Below are positions 6,678 to 8,146 of a stretch of 8,146 nt of DNA, piece by piece; the first letter of the stretch is position 1, and each line of letters opens with the position of its first letter. This DNA is from Bacteroidota bacterium (GTDB taxonomy: Bacteria > Bacteroidota > Bacteroidia > Chitinophagales > Chitinophagaceae): assembly GCA_023412975.1 (NCBI GenBank), contig JAEZRB010000147.1, positions 1-8,146 of the forward strand, written 5' to 3'. Both the position numbers and the translations under genes were made by a program. The notes under the pieces were generated by a model. That model ran no database searches. It was not told the DNA's origin and saw nothing but the letters and a program-made list of their open reading frames with translations.

Positions 6678-7946
6678 CTAGCGCTTGGCACTCACTTCAG
6701 CCATATCCGGGATCGCTTCGGCTTTATACTTACCAGCGTCCAGTTTTTCTTTTGTAACTGAAAAAGCGTTTAATGTTTCTTCGATATCCTCATCAGTATG
6801 AACCGCAGTTGGGATCAATCGGTAGATGATATGTCCCTTGGGTATAACCGGGTAAACTACGATGGAACAGAATATCCTGTAATTTTCACGCAGGTCCATG
6901 ACCATGGCAGTAGCTTCTTCTACGCCACCTTTCATGTATACCGGAGTTACCACGGAATCAGTATTGCCGATGTCGAAACCTCTTTCTTTGAGACCGTTTT
7001 GAAGTTTGAGCGCGTTTTCCCAAAGCTTTTCTTTTAACTGCGGCTGTGTGCGCAGCAGTTCAAGTCTTTTTAGGTTGCCTATTACCAGCGGCATAGGCAG
7101 ACTTTTCGCAAAGATCTGTGAGCGGATATTATAGCGTATATAATCTATGATCTTACGATCGCCGGCGATAAAAGCGCCGATAGAGGCCATGGATTTTGCA
7201 AAAGTGGAGAAGTACAGATCGATCTTGTCCTGCACGCCCTGTTCTTCACCGGCACCGGCACCTGTTTTTCCTAAGGTACCAAACCCATGAGCATCGTCTA
7301 CAAGAAGACGGAATTGATATTTATCTTTTAAAGCTGCAATCTCAACCAGTTTACCCTGGTCGCCAGCCATGCCGAATACGCCTTCCGTGATTACAAGAAT
7401 ACCACCGGCATTTTGTTTTTCGATCAGGGACGTGGCTCGCTGCAACTGTTTTTCAAAATCTTCAATATCGTTGTGTTTAAAAACATAACGATGTCCGGGA
7501 TGTAAACGCACACCATCGATGATACAGGCATGACTTTCCGCGTCATAAACGATAACATCATGACGGCCGCACAAAGCATCGATCAAACTTACCATACCCT
7601 GGTAACCGAAATTGACCAGGATGGCATCTTCTTTTTGTTCGAAAGCAGCTAATTCCGCTTCAAGCTGTTCGTGGAAATTGCTATTACCGCTCATCATGCG
7701 GGCGCCCATGGGCAAGGCAAGGCCGTATTTGGCGGCGGCATCCGCGTCCGCTTTTCTTACTTCAGGATGGTTGGCAAGACCGAGATAATTGTTAAGACTC
7801 CAGACGATCATGTCTTTTCCGCGGAATTTCATCCGGCTGTCTATTTCTCCTTCCAGTTTTGGGAAGGCAAAATAACCATGCGCTCTTTCCCTGTGCTGGC
7901 CGATAGGGCCATAGTTCTTCAATAAACGATCAAATATATCTGCCAT
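6678..7946 (-). CDS. Alpha-oxoamine synthase: serine palmitoyltransferase or cysteate acyltransferase
   Basis: This 422-residue PLP enzyme of the alpha-oxoamine synthase family (fold type I) condenses an amino acid with a fatty acyl thioester and releases CO2. Visible motifs: NYLGLANHPEV (53-63), GARMMSGNSNFHEQLE (81-96), the PLP-stacking His in SHACIIDG (H139), VDDAHGFG (216-223) with D217 for the pyridine nitrogen and H220, the Schiff-base lysine K251 in STFAKSMAS, and R376 in IIYRLIPTAVHT for the substrate carboxylate. Length and motifs fit the family (about 390-420 residues). In Bacteroidota such enzymes are serine palmitoyltransferase (sphingolipid base) or cysteate fatty-acyltransferase (capnine, the sulfonolipid base). 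The ADIFDRLLKN...GPIG start and GYFAFPKLEG segment recall the Flavobacterium type linked to capnine. BioF and Kbl are less likely because no biotin or threonine genes are nearby. It starts at the ATG giving MADIF, ends at TAG, and is transcribed alone from a promoter at 8017-8047. Confidence 0.88.
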   Translation of the reverse strand: MADIFDRLLKNYGPIGQHRERAHGYFAFPKLEGEIDSRMKFRGKDMIVWSLNNYLGLANHPEVRKADADAAAKYGLALPMGARMMSGNSNFHEQLEAELAAFEQKEDAILVNFGYQGMVSLIDALCGRHDVIVYDAESHACIIDGVRLHPGHRYVFKHNDIEDFEKQLQRATSLIEKQNAGGILVITEGVFGMAGDQGKLVEIAALKDKYQFRLLVDDAHGFGTLGKTGAGAGEEQGVQDKIDLYFSTFAKSMASIGAFIAGDRKIIDYIRYNIRSQIFAKSLPMPLVIGNLKRLELLRTQPQLKEKLWENALKLQNGLKERGFDIGNTDSVVTPVYMKGGVEEATAMVMDLRENYRIFCSIVVYPVIPKGHIIYRLIPTAVHTDEDIEETLNAFSVTKEKLDAGKYKAEAIPDMAEVSAKR

Positions 7947-7966
7947 ATTATTAAGTTGTCGAAGTG

Positions 7967-7977
7967 CGGGTCACCCG
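7967..7977. promoter_or_regulatory. Small palindrome in the leader of the oxoamine synthase gene
   Basis: CGGGT and ACCCG form perfect 5-bp arms around one central C, placed 21-31 bp before the minus-strand start codon and downstream of the predicted promoter. A one-base centre cannot make a hairpin loop of that stem, so if it is functional it would be a DNA operator. It is short enough to be chance. Confidence 0.25.
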
Positions 7978-8016
7978 GCTATACATATGTCACTGCTGGA
8001 ACCGCGTGAAACTGCG

Positions 8017-8047
8017 CAAAGGTAAGGTTTTGAAAGGCATGTTCAAA
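8017..8047 (-). promoter_or_regulatory. Bacteroidota-type promoter for the oxoamine synthase gene
   Basis: On the minus strand the -7 box reads TACCTTTG (8024-8017), an exact fit to TAnnTTTG. The -33 box TTTG (8047-8044) lies 19 nt upstream, the spacing known for the Bacteroidota primary sigma factor. Transcription would begin near 8010, giving a leader of about 60 nt before the ATG at 7946. Confidence 0.7.
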
Positions 8048-8082
8048 TAGGGGAAAATCATGTGTTAATATGTTGTATCTTA

Positions 8083-8146
8083 ATGTTTATGAATTTAAAA
8101 TCCCTGGAGAATCTTCCCGGTACATATTATCTGCGCGATGTTCATG
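8083..8146 (+). CDS. Start of an unidentified divergent gene, 3'-partial
   Basis: An open frame begins at ATG 8083 (a second in-frame ATG is at 8089) and runs to the window edge: MFMNLKSLENLPGTYYLRDVH. The region ahead is AT-rich, as is common for Bacteroidota starts, and the gene is divergent from the oxoamine synthase. The frame is open back to a TAA at 8023, and a GTG at 8062 is another possible start. With 21 residues no family can be assigned. No convincing plus-strand TAnnTTTG box was found in the 136-bp divergent spacer. Confidence 0.5.
   Translation, partial: MFMNLKSLENLPGTYYLRDVH

Noticed and set aside
6486..6761. A 91-codon plus-strand open frame (MSGELWSTINHGGHGEH...)
   Set aside because: It is the translation of the palindromic repeat, then runs antisense into the end of the oxoamine synthase gene. 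No domain or credible start was seen.
6678..7946. bioF (8-amino-7-oxononanoate synthase) or kbl
   Set aside because: Family motifs are shared, but no biotin or threonine-catabolism genes adjoin, and the terminal segments fit the Bacteroidota lipid-base enzymes better.

Overview
The window looks like chromosomal DNA from a Bacteroidota bacterium, most likely Chitinophagaceae or a near relative. The reasons are: AT-rich, Shine-Dalgarno-poor start regions; a TAnnTTTG-type promoter (8017-8047, minus strand); a plug-less TonB-receptor-like barrel; a membrane-anchored HU-CCDC81 protein; and a serine-palmitoyltransferase-like enzyme of the type used for Bacteroidota sphingolipids and sulfonolipids. 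The taxon is inferred from gene content; no rRNA or other marker gene is present.

Region 1 (1-5416, plus strand) is an apparent three-gene envelope operon. It holds a very large periplasmic or outer-membrane-associated TPR protein whose true start lies before the window (1-2998), an exported outer-membrane beta-barrel of TonB-receptor-like type (3060-4769), and, only 2 nt later, a protein with two HU-like CCDC81 domains and one transmembrane helix (4772-5416). The layout suggests one structural or assembly module reaching from the cytoplasm (HU domains) through the periplasm (TPR scaffold) to the outer membrane (barrel). The precise function is not known from the sequence.

Region 2 (5417-6677) holds a class I SAM-dependent methyltransferase with an N-terminal zinc-ribbon-like Cys4 motif (5486-6400). 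It is flanked on both sides by short tandem repeats with a 7-bp period. A third array of the same kind overlaps the stop codon of the TPR gene. The convergent spacer downstream of the methyltransferase also carries a 110-bp palindromic element whose arms have an internal 9-bp periodicity. These repeats are the least ordinary part of the window.

Region 3 (6678-8146) holds a minus-strand alpha-oxoamine synthase (6678-7946), which is either serine palmitoyltransferase or cysteate fatty-acyltransferase and so makes a lipid base for the envelope. A well-formed Bacteroidota promoter lies ahead of it. A divergent plus-strand gene starts near 8083 and runs off the window.

No RNA gene, CRISPR array, insertion sequence or prophage gene was seen. 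The protein-coding content is mostly recognisable housekeeping or envelope genes. The second-look items are the repeat families, the coupled TPR/barrel/HU module, and the substrate of the oxoamine synthase.
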